Both the position numbers and the translations under genes were made by a program. Shown one piece after another: positions 55,171-64,000 of a stretch of 64,000 nt of DNA (position 1 is its first letter; every line of letters begins with the position of its first letter). This DNA comes from Streptomyces sp. MspMP-M5 (GTDB lineage Bacteria > Actinomycetota > Actinomycetes > Streptomycetales > Streptomycetaceae): assembly GCF_000373585.1 (NCBI RefSeq), contig NZ_KB891854.1, forward strand, positions 124,001 through 188,000, read 5' to 3'. A model generated the notes under the pieces. It searched no databases. It had not been told where the DNA came from and saw only the letters and a program-made list of their open reading frames with translations.

Positions 55171-56679
55171 ATGACGAGCAGCACCGAGACCACCGCCACC
55201 ACCCCGCAGGTTGCGGTCAACGACATCGGTAACGAGGAAGCTTTCCTCGCCGCGATCGACGAGACGATCAAGTACTTCAACGACGGCGACATCGTCGACG
55301 GCGTCATCGTGAAGGTCGACCGGGACGAGGTCCTGCTCGACATCGGTTACAAGACCGAAGGCGTCATCCCGAGCCGTGAGCTCTCGATCAAGCACGACGT
55401 CGACCCCAACGAGGTCGTCGCCGTCGGTGACGAGATCGAGGCGCTTGTTCTCCAGAAGGAGGACAAGGAAGGCCGCCTGATCCTCTCGAAGAAGCGCGCC
55501 CAGTACGAGCGTGCCTGGGGCACCATCGAGAAGATCAAGGAAGAGGACGGGATCGTCACCGGTACCGTCATCGAGGTCGTCAAGGGTGGTCTCATCCTCG
55601 ACATCGGCCTCCGTGGCTTCCTCCCGGCCTCCCTGGTCGAGATGCGCCGCGTCCGCGACCTTCAGCCCTACGTGGGCAAGGAGCTCGAGGCCAAGATCAT
55701 CGAGCTGGACAAGAACCGCAACAACGTGGTCCTGTCCCGCCGTGCCTGGCTGGAGCAGACCCAGAGCGAGGTCCGCCAGACCTTCCTCACCACCCTGCAG
55801 AAGGGCCAGGTGCGCTCCGGCGTCGTCTCCTCCATCGTCAACTTCGGTGCCTTCGTGGACCTGGGCGGCGTCGACGGTCTCGTCCACGTCTCCGAGCTGT
55901 CCTGGAAGCACATCGACCACCCGTCCGAGGTCGTCGAGGTCGGCCAGGAGGTCACGGTCGAGGTCCTGGACGTCGACATGGACCGCGAGCGCGTCTCCCT
56001 GTCGCTCAAGGCGACCCAGGAAGACCCGTGGCAGCAGTTCGCCCGGACCCACCAGATCGGTCAGGTCGTCCCGGGTAAGGTCACCAAGCTCGTTCCGTTC
56101 GGTGCGTTCGTCCGCGTGGACGAGGGCATCGAGGGTCTGGTCCACATCTCCGAGCTGGCCGAGCGCCACGTGGAGATCCCGGAGCAGGTCGTCCAGGTCA
56201 ACGACGAGATCTTCGTCAAGGTCATCGACATCGACCTGGAGCGCCGCCGCATCAGCCTCTCGCTGAAGCAGGCCAACGAGTCCTTCGGCGCCGACCCGTC
56301 GGCGGTCGAGTTCGACCCGACCCTGTACGGCATGGCCGCGTCCTACGACGACCAGGGCAACTACATCTACCCCGAGGGCTTCGACCCGGAGACCAACGAC
56401 TGGCTGGAGGGCTACGAGGCCCAGCGCGAGGCGTGGGAGCAGCAGTACGCCGAGGCGCAGCAGCGCTTCGAGCAGCACCAGGCCCAGGTCATCAAGTCCC
56501 GCGAGGCCGACGAGCAGGCCGCGGCCGAGGGCGCTGCCGCTCCGGCGGCCGGCGGCCAGGGCGGCGGCAACGTCTCCGGTGGCTCGTACTCCTCGGAGTC
56601 GGCGGACAACTCCGGCGCCCTGGCGTCGGACGAGGCCCTCGCCGCGCTCCGCGAGAAGCTGGCCGGCGGCCAGAGCTGA
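55171..56679 (+). CDS. rpsA: 30S ribosomal protein S1
   Basis: 502 residues. Four S1 RNA-binding domains: DIVDGVIVKVDRDEVLLDIG, DGIVTGTVIEVVKGGLILDIG, GQVRSGVVSSIVNFGAFVDLGGVDGLVH and GQVVPGKVTKLVPFGAFVRVDEGIEGLVH (starting near 40, 125, 210 and 295). An acidic, Gln-rich C-terminal tail (about 370-502) with LEGYEAQREAWEQQYAEAQ follows, typical of actinobacterial S1. It helps mRNA binding on the ribosome. The start codon follows CCCTTTCCCAC with no good Shine-Dalgarno, consistent with S1 autocontrol being possible. Confidence 0.98.
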   Translation: MTSSTETTATTPQVAVNDIGNEEAFLAAIDETIKYFNDGDIVDGVIVKVDRDEVLLDIGYKTEGVIPSRELSIKHDVDPNEVVAVGDEIEALVLQKEDKEGRLILSKKRAQYERAWGTIEKIKEEDGIVTGTVIEVVKGGLILDIGLRGFLPASLVEMRRVRDLQPYVGKELEAKIIELDKNRNNVVLSRRAWLEQTQSEVRQTFLTTLQKGQVRSGVVSSIVNFGAFVDLGGVDGLVHVSELSWKHIDHPSEVVEVGQEVTVEVLDVDMDRERVSLSLKATQEDPWQQFARTHQIGQVVPGKVTKLVPFGAFVRVDEGIEGLVHISELAERHVEIPEQVVQVNDEIFVKVIDIDLERRRISLSLKQANESFGADPSAVEFDPTLYGMAASYDDQGNYIYPEGFDPETNDWLEGYEAQREAWEQQYAEAQQRFEQHQAQVIKSREADEQAAAEGAAAPAAGGQGGGNVSGGSYSSESADNSGALASDEALAALREKLAGGQS

Positions 56680-56726
56680 ACGGTCCCACCGTCAGCGCTA
56701 GCCGGTTGAGGTAGCTGAAGACGCGA

Positions 56727-56752
56727 GGCCCGCTCCCTTCGGGGAGCGGGCC
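56727..56752 (+). terminator. rpsA terminator with TTCG loop
   Basis: Perfect 11-bp stem GGCCCGCTCCC / GGGAGCGGGCC closed by a TTCG tetraloop, followed by TTCGTC. Confidence 0.88.
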
Positions 56753-56819
56753 TTCGTCATGTGCGGGCCTGAGGCCCGAGGGCTGCGGGTGGCGGCCGGG
56801 GAGAGGGCTGGGCGGGGCG

Positions 56820-57380
56820 TGAGGACGGCCCCGGCCGCCGGTGACCGAGTTGTCGCCTGTGATGGTGAGGGGCAGCTGCCACAACCCCGGCCGGCTGCCG
56901 GGTGTGGTCTCGTTCGTAGCCGTTGTCCGTGGTGTGGGTCCTCCGGGCGCCGGTGGCGCCCTCCTTGATGTCGGCGTTCTCCCCGCTGACACACGGGCCG
57001 ATCGTGTTGTCCAAGATCCGCACGTGGCCACTCTTGCTTGTCGTTCGTGCCCCCGCGCTGCCGACGCAGACGCCCTTGCCCATTCCCCGGCCGTCCTTGC
57101 CGGTGTCCCGGATGGCCCAGTAGGACGCCCCGTCCAGATGCAGGCCGTACCCGCCGCTCGCAGTGAGCACGGCCTTCGAGGGGCCGGTCAGGGGGATGCG
57201 GGACGCAGCGGTGCCGGCTGTGGCGGCGGAGAAGTTGCCGCGGTGACTGCCGTCGTCGGCGAGGCGGATGGTGTCGCCGGGTGCGGCGGCGGTCAGAACG
57301 CCGGCCGTGGCCAAGAGCGCGGCGACGAAGAAGACCGAAGGGCCCCGTACGCATCCAACTGCCGTCCCATATATGAACAT
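56820..57380 (-). pseudogene. Decayed right-handed parallel beta-helix protein gene
   Basis: The N-terminal part still reads as a secreted protein: MFIYGTAV, hydrophobic FFVAALLATAGVL, then GDTIRLADDGSHRGNFSA, PLTGPSKAVLTASGGYGLHLDGASYW and NTIGPCVSGENADIKEGATGAR. These are typical of actinobacterial parallel beta-helix (pectate lyase-like) proteins. Normal repeats are missing between ASYW and DTGKDGRGMG and again after GATGAR; after TTDNGYE the reading shifts frame, and a GDNSVTGGRG ending is found in another frame. So at least two deletions and a frameshift are likely. 57381-57671 holds nothing else I can support. Confidence 0.65.
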
Positions 57381-57671
57381 TGGGTGGGACAGTGAATCGC
57401 TGGAGCGTGGTGAAGGTAGAGGGTAAGGGCGAAGCGGCGTCCAGGGATCGCCTCGGGGTGGGGGCAAGGCGGGCCGAGCGCCGTGTGGCGGGGGAGCGGA
57501 ACAACCGGGCTGGGAGGTATGAGGGGTTCATCGACGTGAACGCTGGGTGATGTGGAGGAGGACGGAGGGGGGCGCGCGGCGGCCGTGGTGTGGGGACCGG
57601 GGCGGCGGGATGGGAATGCCGGGGGCTGCTCGGGACGTTGTCACTCATGGACACGAGGAGGAGCGGTCACT

Positions 57672-58625
57672 GTGTTGGATCCGCAGGGGTTGTACGAATG
57701 GGAACCGAGCGGGCTGGCGGCGGTCGAGGCGATCACCGCCAGGGACTCCGCCGGTCTGGTGCTGCTGTACCACTTCGAGGGCTACATCGACGCCGGTGAG
57801 ACCGGTGAGCAGATCGTGGAGCGGCTGCTGGACGGCCTGTCGCACCGGGTCGTGGCGCGCTTCGACCACGACCGGCTGGTCGACTACCGCGCCCGCCGGC
57901 CGCTGCTCACCTTCGAACGGCACCGCTGGACGGCGTACGAGGCCCCGAGCATCGAACTCCACCTGGTCGAGGACGCCACCGGCGCGCCCTTCCTGCTGCT
58001 GTCCGGGCCCGAACCGGACGTGGAGTGGGAGCGGTTCGCGGTGGCGATTCGGCAGATAGTGGAGCGGCTCGGTGTCCGGCTTTCGGTCAACTTCCACGGC
58101 ATCCCGATGGGCGTGCCGCACACCCGGCCCGTGGGCCTCACCCCGCACGGCAACCGCACGGACCTGATGCCGGGCCACAGCAGCTTCTTCGACGAGGCGC
58201 AGGTGCCGGGCAGTGCGGAGTCCCTGGTCGAGTTCCGGCTCGCCGAGGCCGGGCACGACGTCCTGGGCGTGGCGGCGCATGTGCCGCACTACCTCGCCCG
58301 GTCCGCGTATCCGGACGCCGCGCTGACCGCGCTGGAGGCGGTGACGGCCGCCACCGGCCTGGTGCTGCCCAACGCCGCGCACGCGCTGCGCACGGAGGCG
58401 CTGCGGACGCAGGAGGAGATCGAGCGGCAGATCTCCGAGGGCGACGAGGAATTGGTCGCCATGGTGACCGGCCTTGAGCACCAGTACGACGCGGTGGCCG
58501 GGGCGGAGACCCGGGGCAACCTCGTTGCCGAGCCGGTGGAGCTCCCGTCGGCCGACGAGATCGGCCGGCAATTCGAACGCTTCCTGGCGGAGCGCGAGGC
58601 CGAGGGCGGCGGGGGCGCGATCTGA
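57672..58625 (+). CDS. PAC2-family protein
   Basis: 317 residues. PAC2 proteins resemble eukaryotic proteasome-assembly chaperones; actinobacteria have proteasomes, but the role here is not established. Seen: [59 protein letters not shown], and the [23 protein letters not shown] segment. An acidic helical C-terminus follows ([19 protein letters not shown]). GTG 57672 has AGGAGGAG at 57656-57663. Confidence 0.93.
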   Translation: MLDPQGLYEWEPSGLAAVEAITARDSAGLVLLYHFEGYIDAGETGEQIVERLLDGLSHRVVARFDHDRLVDYRARRPLLTFERHRWTAYEAPSIELHLVEDATGAPFLLLSGPEPDVEWERFAVAIRQIVERLGVRLSVNFHGIPMGVPHTRPVGLTPHGNRTDLMPGHSSFFDEAQVPGSAESLVEFRLAEAGHDVLGVAAHVPHYLARSAYPDAALTALEAVTAATGLVLPNAAHALRTEALRTQEEIERQISEGDEELVAMVTGLEHQYDAVAGAETRGNLVAEPVELPSADEIGRQFERFLAEREAEGGGGAI

Positions 58626-58740
58626 CGCCGGCCGGACGGGGGCTAGGGCAGTTGGTGTCGGGTTGGTTGGCGTCCGGGCGGGGGAGGCGTCGGCCGTGTG
58701 CGGGATGCCACCCGGGCGTTCTCCGGCAACGTCCGCCGTA

Positions 58741-58746
58741 TAGCGT
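58741..58746 (+). promoter_or_regulatory. Leaderless-type -10 element of coaE
   Basis: TAGCGT ends 6 nt before the coaE ATG; no ribosome site is present. Predicts a leaderless transcript. Confidence 0.5.
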
Positions 58747-58752
58747 GGGGTC

Positions 58753-59343
58753 ATGGTGAAGGTGGGGCTGACCGGCGGGATCGGTGCCGGCAAGAGCGAA
58801 GTGTCGCGGCTGCTGGCGTCGTACGGCGCGGTGATCGTGGACGCGGACAAGATCGCACGCGAGGTCGTCGAGCCCGGTACGCCCGGACTGGCCGCGGTGG
58901 TCGAGGAGTTCGGGGAGGACATCCTCGCCGCGGACGGCACCCTGGACCGGCCGAAGCTGGGCGCGCTGGTCTTCTCCGACCAGGAGAAGCTGAAGGCGCT
59001 CAACGCGATCGTGCACCCGCTCGTGGGCGCGCGGTCGGCCGAACTCGAGGCGTCGGCCGGACCGGACGCCGTGGTGGTCCACGATGTGCCGCTCCTGACG
59101 GAGAACGGCCTGGCGCCGCTCTACGACCTGGTCGTGGTCGTCGACGCGGCACCCCAGACCCAACTGGACCGGCTGGTACGGCTGCGGGGCATGGCGGAGG
59201 ACGAGGCGGCACGGCGGATGGCAGCACAGGCCACCCGCGAGGAGCGGCTGGCCATCGCCGATCTGGTGATCGACAACGACGGTCCGCTGGAAGCGCTGGA
59301 GCCCCAGGTCCGCAAGGTCTGGGAGCGCCTGCGGGACGCCTGA
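58753..59343 (+). CDS. coaE: Dephospho-CoA kinase
   Basis: 196 residues. Last step of coenzyme A synthesis: phosphorylates the 3'-OH of dephospho-CoA. P-loop GGIGAGKS at residues 8-15, [19 protein letters not shown] and the lid RxRxM-type [16 protein letters not shown] are all in place; Asn/Asp at VIDNDG. It ends normally, without the C-terminal GrpB-like extension seen in mycobacterial CoaE. It is followed 23 nt later by a cupin gene with its own -10. Confidence 0.97.
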   Translation: MVKVGLTGGIGAGKSEVSRLLASYGAVIVDADKIAREVVEPGTPGLAAVVEEFGEDILAADGTLDRPKLGALVFSDQEKLKALNAIVHPLVGARSAELEASAGPDAVVVHDVPLLTENGLAPLYDLVVVVDAAPQTQLDRLVRLRGMAEDEAARRMAAQATREERLAIADLVIDNDGPLEALEPQVRKVWERLRDA

Positions 59344-59353
59344 GACCGGGCGG

Positions 59354-59359
59354 TAGCCT
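59354..59359 (+). promoter_or_regulatory. Leaderless-type -10 element of the cupin gene
   Basis: TAGCCT ends 7 nt before ATG 59367, with no ribosome site. Confidence 0.45.
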
Positions 59360-59366
59360 CACCGCC

Positions 59367-59822
59367 ATGGCATCTACCACACCTACCGACCTCGACCCCA
59401 AGGCCGTCGGTACCGGGCCCGGCTCCGCCGCCGCGGAGCCCTTTCCGGCGGCCGGCCCCGCCGATGCTGCTCCTGCCTCCTTCGTGGTGAACGTCCCCGG
59501 ACTCGCCGACACCGACCTGGAGCCGGAACCCCTCGACCCCGAACAGATCGTCTCCGGTGACCCGGTGGTGACCGGCAAGGTGCTGTGGGAGTCACCGGAC
59601 GGCCGCCAGATCCGCGGCATCTGGCAGATCACACCGGGCGTGGTGACGGACACGGAGGCGAACGAGCTCTTCGTGGTCGTCGGCGGGCGCGCCACCATCG
59701 AGGTCGAGGGCGGCCAGGTCCTGGAGGTCGGGCCGGGCGACGCCTGCGTCCTGCGCGAGGGCGACCGCACACGCTGGACGGTGCACGAGACCTTGCGTAA
59801 GGCGTACCACATCAGCCTCTAG
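59367..59822 (+). CDS. Cupin-domain protein
   Basis: 151 residues. After a disordered Ala/Pro-rich stretch of about 40 residues, a single cupin barrel is seen: GKVLWESPDGRQIRGIWQITPGVVTDTEANELFVVVGGRATIEVEGGQVLEVGPGDACVLREGDRTRWTV. The pattern is like DUF861 cupins; histidine metal ligands are mostly missing (TEANE, RTRWTVHE), so it may not bind metal in the usual way. Function unknown. Confidence 0.85.
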   Translation: MASTTPTDLDPKAVGTGPGSAAAEPFPAAGPADAAPASFVVNVPGLADTDLEPEPLDPEQIVSGDPVVTGKVLWESPDGRQIRGIWQITPGVVTDTEANELFVVVGGRATIEVEGGQVLEVGPGDACVLREGDRTRWTVHETLRKAYHISL

Positions 59823-59837
59823 CCACGGATGCATCGG

Positions 59838-59858
59838 CGTCAGCGTGAGGGGCTGACG
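59838..59858 (+). terminator. Hairpin after the cupin gene
   Basis: CGTCAGC-GTGAGGG-GCTGACG, 7-bp perfect stem 16 nt past the stop. Confidence 0.5.
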
Positions 59859-60029
59859 TCGGTGCGGGACGCGCCTCGGCAACGGGGCACCCGACGGCCG
59901 AGATCGCCGGACCGGGAATGCGGCACCGCACTCGAGTGTTCACGACGTGGTTGTTGCACCGCACAGACCGCGGTGCGGAGCATGGCCGTCCACGGCCTGC
60001 CCCGACGACCCCCGGAGAGGAGACGGTCC

Positions 60030-60440
60030 GTGCCCGAGCGCAGTCCCGAGACGCATGTCATCGACTACCGTGCCGCCGAGCAACTGCTGGCCGCCCGTGA
60101 CCCGGGCGGTGCGATCCGGCTGTTGGATTCGGTCATCACCGCACACCCCGAGAACACCGCGGCGCGACTGCTGCGGGCCCGTGCCTTCTTTCTCTCCGCC
60201 CAACTCCGCCCCGCGGAGCTGGAGTTCCAGATCGTCCTGGAGCGCGAACCGGACAACGCTTTCGCGCACTTCGCCCTCGCCCGCACGCTGGAACGCGCCA
60301 GCCGTCCCGATGAGGCACTGCGGCACTTCCGCCTGGCGGCGGCCTTGGAACCCCGTCCGGAATTCCTGGAAGCCGCCCGCTTCGGCCCCGAGCGGGGAAA
60401 CGGTGACCGCGCCGCCGGCCCGAACGACGGTGCTCCGTGA
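60030..60440 (+). CDS. Small tetratricopeptide-repeat protein
   Basis: 136 residues. Three TPR-like helix pairs are visible: AAEQLLAARDPGGAIRLLDSVI, TAARLLRARAFFLSAQLRPAELEFQIVLEREPD and AFAHFALARTLERASRPDEALRHFRLAAALEPRP. This is a protein-protein interaction scaffold with no catalytic motif. GTG 60030 follows GGAGAGGAG. Partners are unknown. Confidence 0.88.
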   Translation: MPERSPETHVIDYRAAEQLLAARDPGGAIRLLDSVITAHPENTAARLLRARAFFLSAQLRPAELEFQIVLEREPDNAFAHFALARTLERASRPDEALRHFRLAAALEPRPEFLEAARFGPERGNGDRAAGPNDGAP

Positions 60441-60497
60441 CCGGGACGACCAGTGCCGGTGAGGCCGTCACCGCCCACCGCTGGTGACCGGCTGCGG

Positions 60498-60803
60498 CTA
60501 CGGTCTGGAGTCGCGCCGCCGACCGGCGGTGTCACGTATCTCGTTGCGCCCTCGGTCGGGCTCGTAGGGCGGTATGTTCCTGCCGGGCTGGTAGTGCGGT
60601 CCCTGGTGGATGTGCCGGATCACCATGGCCAGGTCCGCGAGGGTCACCGCGGCCAGTGCGGCACAGGCGGCTGCCCACTGTGGCCGGCCGGCCATCACGA
60701 ACGCCACGGCGCCGGCGACCGTCCACAGCAAGCCCCACAAGGCCAGCGTGAATCGCATGCGCAGTGGGCTGCGCGCGTGAAGAGGCTCATCACCTGTGCG
60801 CAT
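60498..60803 (-). CDS. DUF6343-family membrane protein
   Basis: 101 residues. MRTGDEPLHARSPLRMRFTLALWGLLW, two membrane helices (LALWGLLWTVAGAVAFVM and WAAACAALAAVTLADLAMVI), then IRHIHQGPHYQPGRNIPPYEPD. The ARSPLR start and HQGPHYQPG segment fit DUF6343, found in streptomycetes. ATG 60803 with GGGAGA about 10 nt upstream is favoured over 60809. No function known. Confidence 0.8.
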   Translation of the reverse strand: MRTGDEPLHARSPLRMRFTLALWGLLWTVAGAVAFVMAGRPQWAAACAALAAVTLADLAMVIRHIHQGPHYQPGRNIPPYEPDRGRNEIRDTAGRRRDSRP

Positions 60804-60849
60804 GGCCATCCATCTCCCATCTCCAGCATCCTCCTGATCGTCACGTCCG

Positions 60850-62412
60850 TCACGTCTGTTGTGTGCCGTTGCGCTTCTCCCTTGCGGACCCGTTCTGTCG
60901 CCTTTCCCGCCCCGGCGGGGAGTTGCCTTGCGGGCGTGGGTCGCCGGCCGGGTGGGTGTTGATCCAGGACAGCCCACCGATGTCGAGTCGGGACCGGGCG
61001 CGGGTCACCGCCACATAGGCCAGGCGGGCCTCGTCGAGATCGACCGGGCCGGGCAGCGGTGTGCCGTCGTCGTCGCGCTCGTCGAGATCGTCGGGGCCGG
61101 TGAAGTCGTCGGCGATGCGCACGTCGGACCACTCGCGGCCCTTGGCGCGATGGGCCGTGGACACCGTGACCTCGGCGGACGCCTCCGGCGAGAGATGCTC
61201 CAGGGCCCGGAGCACGGCGTCCGCGCCGTGTTCGTCGATGAGCTCCACCAGGGGCAACAGGTCGCGTCCGGCCGGGTCGTACTCCGCGTACTCGCGGAGT
61301 TCGGACCAGCTCTCGAAGAGCATCAGCTCGGGATGCGCGGTGCGTCGGCCCGCGGCGAGGTCCTGCGCGGCGCGGGCCAGGGCGCTCAGCGGCTCACCGC
61401 CGCCCGCGAGCGCGACCGTACGGTCCGCCTCCAGCTGCCGTATCACCTCGACCATGGCGCCCACATTCGTCCGGCACAGGATCGCCTCGGGCCGGGGGAG
61501 CCGGCACAACTCGGTCTCCTGGTGGGGCGAACCCGTGAGGCGGATGGGGGCCTCGACGATCGCCAGCCAGCGGTTGGCCTCGGCGGCGAGCGCGGGCCCG
61601 AAACGGAAGGACCGGGAGAGGCTGAGATGGGTGCCGTCGAAGCCGGTCATCACATCGCGGGCACCGCGCCAGCCGTAGATGGCCTGCGCGGAATCCCCGA
61701 CCAGGACCAGCTGTGCGTGATCGCGCTGCGCGGTGAGGACCTGTTCGACGACCGGGTTGGTGTCCTGCGCCTCGTCGAGGAGGAGGAAGTCCGCCGGGAT
61801 GACGGGGTCGCTCAGTGCCCACATCTTGAGGTAGTGATCGTGCTCAAAGCGGACCACGCCGTGATCGGGATGGTGCAGATCGGCCCACGCTTTGCGGGCG
61901 TAGGGCAGGACGACGTCGGCGAGGTGGGCGTGCAGCGGCTCGGACTCGGCCCCGCGCAGCGGCGGGACGTGATGGTGGGCGATCTCCTTGTCGGCGGACT
62001 GGCAGAAGCGGGTGACGGTGCGCAAGACGGTGTAGGAGAGGGCCTTGTTGTTGACCTTGCGCGGGCCGATGCGTAAGCACCTGCCCTCCTCGATCCCGAG
62101 GGCGGCGCCGGTGCGCCAGCCTGCCTGACGAGGGGCGTTCAGGCGCGCTTGGTAGTGCCTGCCCACGGCTGTGTAGGCGAGGGCGTGGGCGGTTCCGCAG
62201 CTCACCTCGGCGGGGAAGGTGCGGGCGGCATGGCGGGCGACGGCGCGGTTGAAGGCGAGATAGCGGCCGGTGCGGCGCTGCCGGCGGGCAGTGTGCGCCA
62301 GCATCGCCAGGGTCGTCGTTTTGCCCGTGCCGGCACCGGCCTGGATCACGAGGTGCGCGCCGGTCGGAAAGGCTTCTGCCGCGGCGGTCTGCTCGGGGGT
62401 GGGGGTGTGCAT
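60850..62412 (-). CDS. UvrD-like (SF1) DNA helicase
   Basis: 520 residues. QAGAGTGKTT (Walker A, near 24-33), CGTAHALAYTAVG, LLLDEAQDTNPVV (II), LVGDSAQAIYGWRGA (III), SRSFRFGP, VSTAHRAKGREWSDV (V) and YVAVTRAR (VI). It is shorter than UvrD or PcrA and lacks their long insertion domains, so it resembles small FBH1-like helicases. DNA unwinding in repair or recombination is expected. ATG 62412 follows GGAG. C-terminal 40 residues are disordered and basic. Confidence 0.9.
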   Translation of the reverse strand: MHTPTPEQTAAAEAFPTGAHLVIQAGAGTGKTTTLAMLAHTARRQRRTGRYLAFNRAVARHAARTFPAEVSCGTAHALAYTAVGRHYQARLNAPRQAGWRTGAALGIEEGRCLRIGPRKVNNKALSYTVLRTVTRFCQSADKEIAHHHVPPLRGAESEPLHAHLADVVLPYARKAWADLHHPDHGVVRFEHDHYLKMWALSDPVIPADFLLLDEAQDTNPVVEQVLTAQRDHAQLVLVGDSAQAIYGWRGARDVMTGFDGTHLSLSRSFRFGPALAAEANRWLAIVEAPIRLTGSPHQETELCRLPRPEAILCRTNVGAMVEVIRQLEADRTVALAGGGEPLSALARAAQDLAAGRRTAHPELMLFESWSELREYAEYDPAGRDLLPLVELIDEHGADAVLRALEHLSPEASAEVTVSTAHRAKGREWSDVRIADDFTGPDDLDERDDDGTPLPGPVDLDEARLAYVAVTRARSRLDIGGLSWINTHPAGDPRPQGNSPPGRERRQNGSAREKRNGTQQT

Positions 62413-62910
62413 GGGGGCTCCTGTCTGTGTCGTCGTTCAAGTGGGTTGTTGTCTTGGTTCGGCGTCCGTGCGGTATGTCTCCGTGCGGTGCGTTGCCGTG
62501 GTCACCTGACGGCAGCTTCCGCGAGCGATTTCGTTACTGACTGTAATCGAATCGGTGTGGACGCGAGTGGGGTTCACTCGGCCTGTGGATAACTTCGTCG
62601 CGAGGCGGTTGCGTGTCGCCTGTGAGGCTCCATCGGCGGGCCTTTGTGCTGGTCAGGTGGGTAACGGCGGAAGGTGTCGGTTGCGCTGCCGGGGGCGCGT
62701 GCGGGCTGGGTCGGCGGCGGCGCGCGGGGGATTGTCAGTGGCGTCTGCTTTCCTCGACATCACGCAGAGCCGCGATGGCGCGGACGGCTCGGAAGGTCGT
62801 AGGAGAGGGAAGCGCAGGAAGAGAGTGAGGGGTGCGGGCCGACCGGCCGGAGAGTGCGCCGTGACTGCTTGAGATCGCCGCGGCCGCCGGAGAACGACGG
62901 GGGAGACGAC
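62413..62910. other. 498-nt divergent intergenic region
   Basis: Lies between two divergent helicase genes. I see no gene on either strand, no clear consensus promoter and no SOS-type palindrome. The DNA is less GC-rich than its surroundings around 62515-62600, which fits promoter DNA. Confidence 0.6.
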
Positions 62911-64000
62911 ATGAGGACGACCGTAGACTCGCAGGTCGGGGGCTTAGCAGAAGGTGACTGGGCGCGACAGGCCCGGTGGGCGCCGTTACCGGCGTCGAAC
63001 GATCCGATGGCAGGGGACGGCATGACGAGGTGGCAGGAGGCGTCGGAAAAGACGCCTCGGTCGTCCGTCACTCCTGCCCGCGGTGCGCCCGTGCCGGTGG
63101 GAAGAAGCGGCACGGCTGACGGCGGGGATGGTGACCGGGCCGCGGCGGTGTCGGCCTGTGCCGCGCTTTTCCTGCCCTCCCGGACGCCGCGTGCCGGAAC
63201 GGTCGCCTTCTGGCGGCCGGACGGCGGGGCGCTCCCCCATGCCGCGGCCGGAGCGGCTGAGGCGGACGAGGGCCGGCAGACGGGGTCGCACGGCGAAATC
63301 ACACGGCTGACCGTGGCCCGGCGCCATGGCGACGGCGCGCGGAGCCGTAGCGTGCCCGCACTGGTGCTTCCTTTGCCCGAGGCCGTTCCCCTGCTGGTCC
63401 GGGCGCGGTATGCACCGGAGGCCCACCCGGCCGCGGCCTGCTGGGGCGCGGCTACTCTGCATGCCTTGCACCTGGCCGCCCGGGGCCGGATCTTGCCGGG
63501 CCTGACCAGTGAGGACACCGACGCCTGGCGGGCCGGCCCGCTCGACCCGGACGACGTCGCGCACCTCCGGGCCATCACCGCCGCCATGCCGGCAGAGGCG
63601 TATGCGACACCCCTTCCCGGCAGCCGGCCGCTCCGGCTGCCCGATCCGGCCGACCTGGTAAGGGAGTTCGTGGACGCCGTCGTCGACACCCTGCCACGCA
63701 CCCCGGCCGCCGCGCTGGTGGCCGGCGCCCCGTTCGCCGCGACGGCGCCGCAGCACCTTCCGGCCGCCCGGGAGTGGGCGAGCGAGGTCGCGGCCGGTAC
63801 CGACGCCGGAGTGCGGCTCTCGCTCCGCCTGGACCTCTCCCCGTCCCGGCTCTTCGACACCACGGGGGCGGGTGTGGCCACGGAGGAGGGCGCAGGGAGT
63901 GAGACCGGGGGAGGGGTGGTGCCCGGGGATGGCGCCATCGAGGAGCGCCGAGCAGCGGCGGCCGTGCTCCAGGTCCACAGCCTCAGCGATCCGACGCTGA
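62911..64000 (+). CDS. SNF2-type DEAD/DEAH-box helicase, N-terminal part (cut by window end)
   Basis: 363 residues seen, with no stop before the window ends. ATG 62911 follows GGGGGAG. The sequence (PALVLPLPEAVPLLVRARY, HPAAACWGAATLHALHLAARGRILPGLT, DAWRAGPLDPDDVAHLRAI and DLVREFVDAVVDTLPRTPAAALVAG) matches the N-terminal domain of long streptomycete SNF2-family helicases, upstream of their ATPase motors. The ATPase motifs themselves are outside the window. Likely acts on DNA-bound proteins or on nucleic acid; exact role unknown. Confidence 0.82.
   Translation, partial: MRTTVDSQVGGLAEGDWARQARWAPLPASNDPMAGDGMTRWQEASEKTPRSSVTPARGAPVPVGRSGTADGGDGDRAAAVSACAALFLPSRTPRAGTVAFWRPDGGALPHAAAGAAEADEGRQTGSHGEITRLTVARRHGDGARSRSVPALVLPLPEAVPLLVRARYAPEAHPAAACWGAATLHALHLAARGRILPGLTSEDTDAWRAGPLDPDDVAHLRAITAAMPAEAYATPLPGSRPLRLPDPADLVREFVDAVVDTLPRTPAAALVAGAPFAATAPQHLPAAREWASEVAAGTDAGVRLSLRLDLSPSRLFDTTGAGVATEEGAGSETGGGVVPGDGAIEERRAAAAVLQVHSLSDPTL

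Noticed and set aside
62413..62910. LexA/SOS box between the two helicase genes
   Set aside because: I found no GAAC-N4-GTTC-type palindrome in the gap.

Overview
The window is a 64 kb stretch of high-GC actinobacterial chromosome, most likely from Streptomyces or a close relative. Coding strands are strongly biased to G or C at the third codon position, and GTG and TTG starts are common. Small Streptomyces-type genes are present: trpM between trpC and trpB, a 44-residue SPW_0924-like peptide and a DUF6343 protein. The core gene order (trpCMBA, DsbA-like, lgt, VIT, gltBD, pyk, an ANTAR regulator, polA, rpsA, coaE) is the kind found in the conserved chromosome core of this genus. No phage, transposase, CRISPR array or large biosynthetic cluster is visible.

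Layout. 0-14.5 kb is central metabolism: tryptophan synthesis, a membrane-anchored thiol oxidoreductase, Lgt, an ADP-ribosylglycohydrolase, a VIT-type metal transporter and glutamate synthase gltBD. 14.5-21 kb holds small regulator/enzyme pairs (ArsR with a flavin reductase-like protein, MarR with an SDR), an F420/FMN-type PPOX protein, a lipoprotein, an alpha/beta hydrolase, a zinc-peptidase-like protein and a secreted trypsin. 21.4-29 kb holds a NarL-type two-component pair, aminopeptidase N and a two-gene desAB siderophore module that lacks desC and desD. 29.0-33.8 kb is a tightly overlapping five-gene minus-strand operon. 34-37.5 kb holds a Crp/Fnr regulator, a Tat-exported 5'-nucleotidase/cyclic phosphodiesterase-like enzyme and a SIMPL protein. 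37.5-47 kb holds pyruvate kinase, a LAGLIDADG-type protein beside a tRNA gene, a PdtaR-like ANTAR regulator, a thioesterase, a YdeP-type molybdoenzyme and DNA polymerase I. 47-64 kb holds a lytic transglycosylase, DUF3068, HrpB, a methyltransferase, ribosomal protein S1, a decayed beta-helix gene, a PAC2 protein, coaE, a cupin, a TPR protein, a UvrD-like helicase and the start of a SNF2-type helicase.

The most interesting system is the 29.0-33.8 kb operon. It encodes a class III nucleotidyl-cyclase-like protein, a protein with a degenerate P-loop and helical repeats, an SPFH-like protein, a small membrane protein and a membrane protein resembling the PycTM effector of Pycsar anti-phage systems. 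The first two proteins share a nonapeptide of the form DMVxGDKNV. A cyclic-nucleotide-binding-type Crp/Fnr regulator and a cyclic-phosphodiesterase-like nucleotidase lie directly upstream. I read this as an expanded Pycsar-like immunity locus. That is an inference from sequence and gene order; no activity has been shown.

Regulatory DNA is also informative. I see a perfect Crp-type palindrome upstream of the VIT gene, a GlnR-like box plus a Shine-Dalgarno-sequestering hairpin upstream of gltB, and an iron-box-like palindrome upstream of desA. There are operator palindromes in both divergent regulator/enzyme pairs, and a strong rpsA promoter preceded by three stacked hairpins and followed by a leader of about 210 nt. 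Several leaderless-type starts have TAGNNT -10 elements. Many strong intrinsic terminator hairpins are present.
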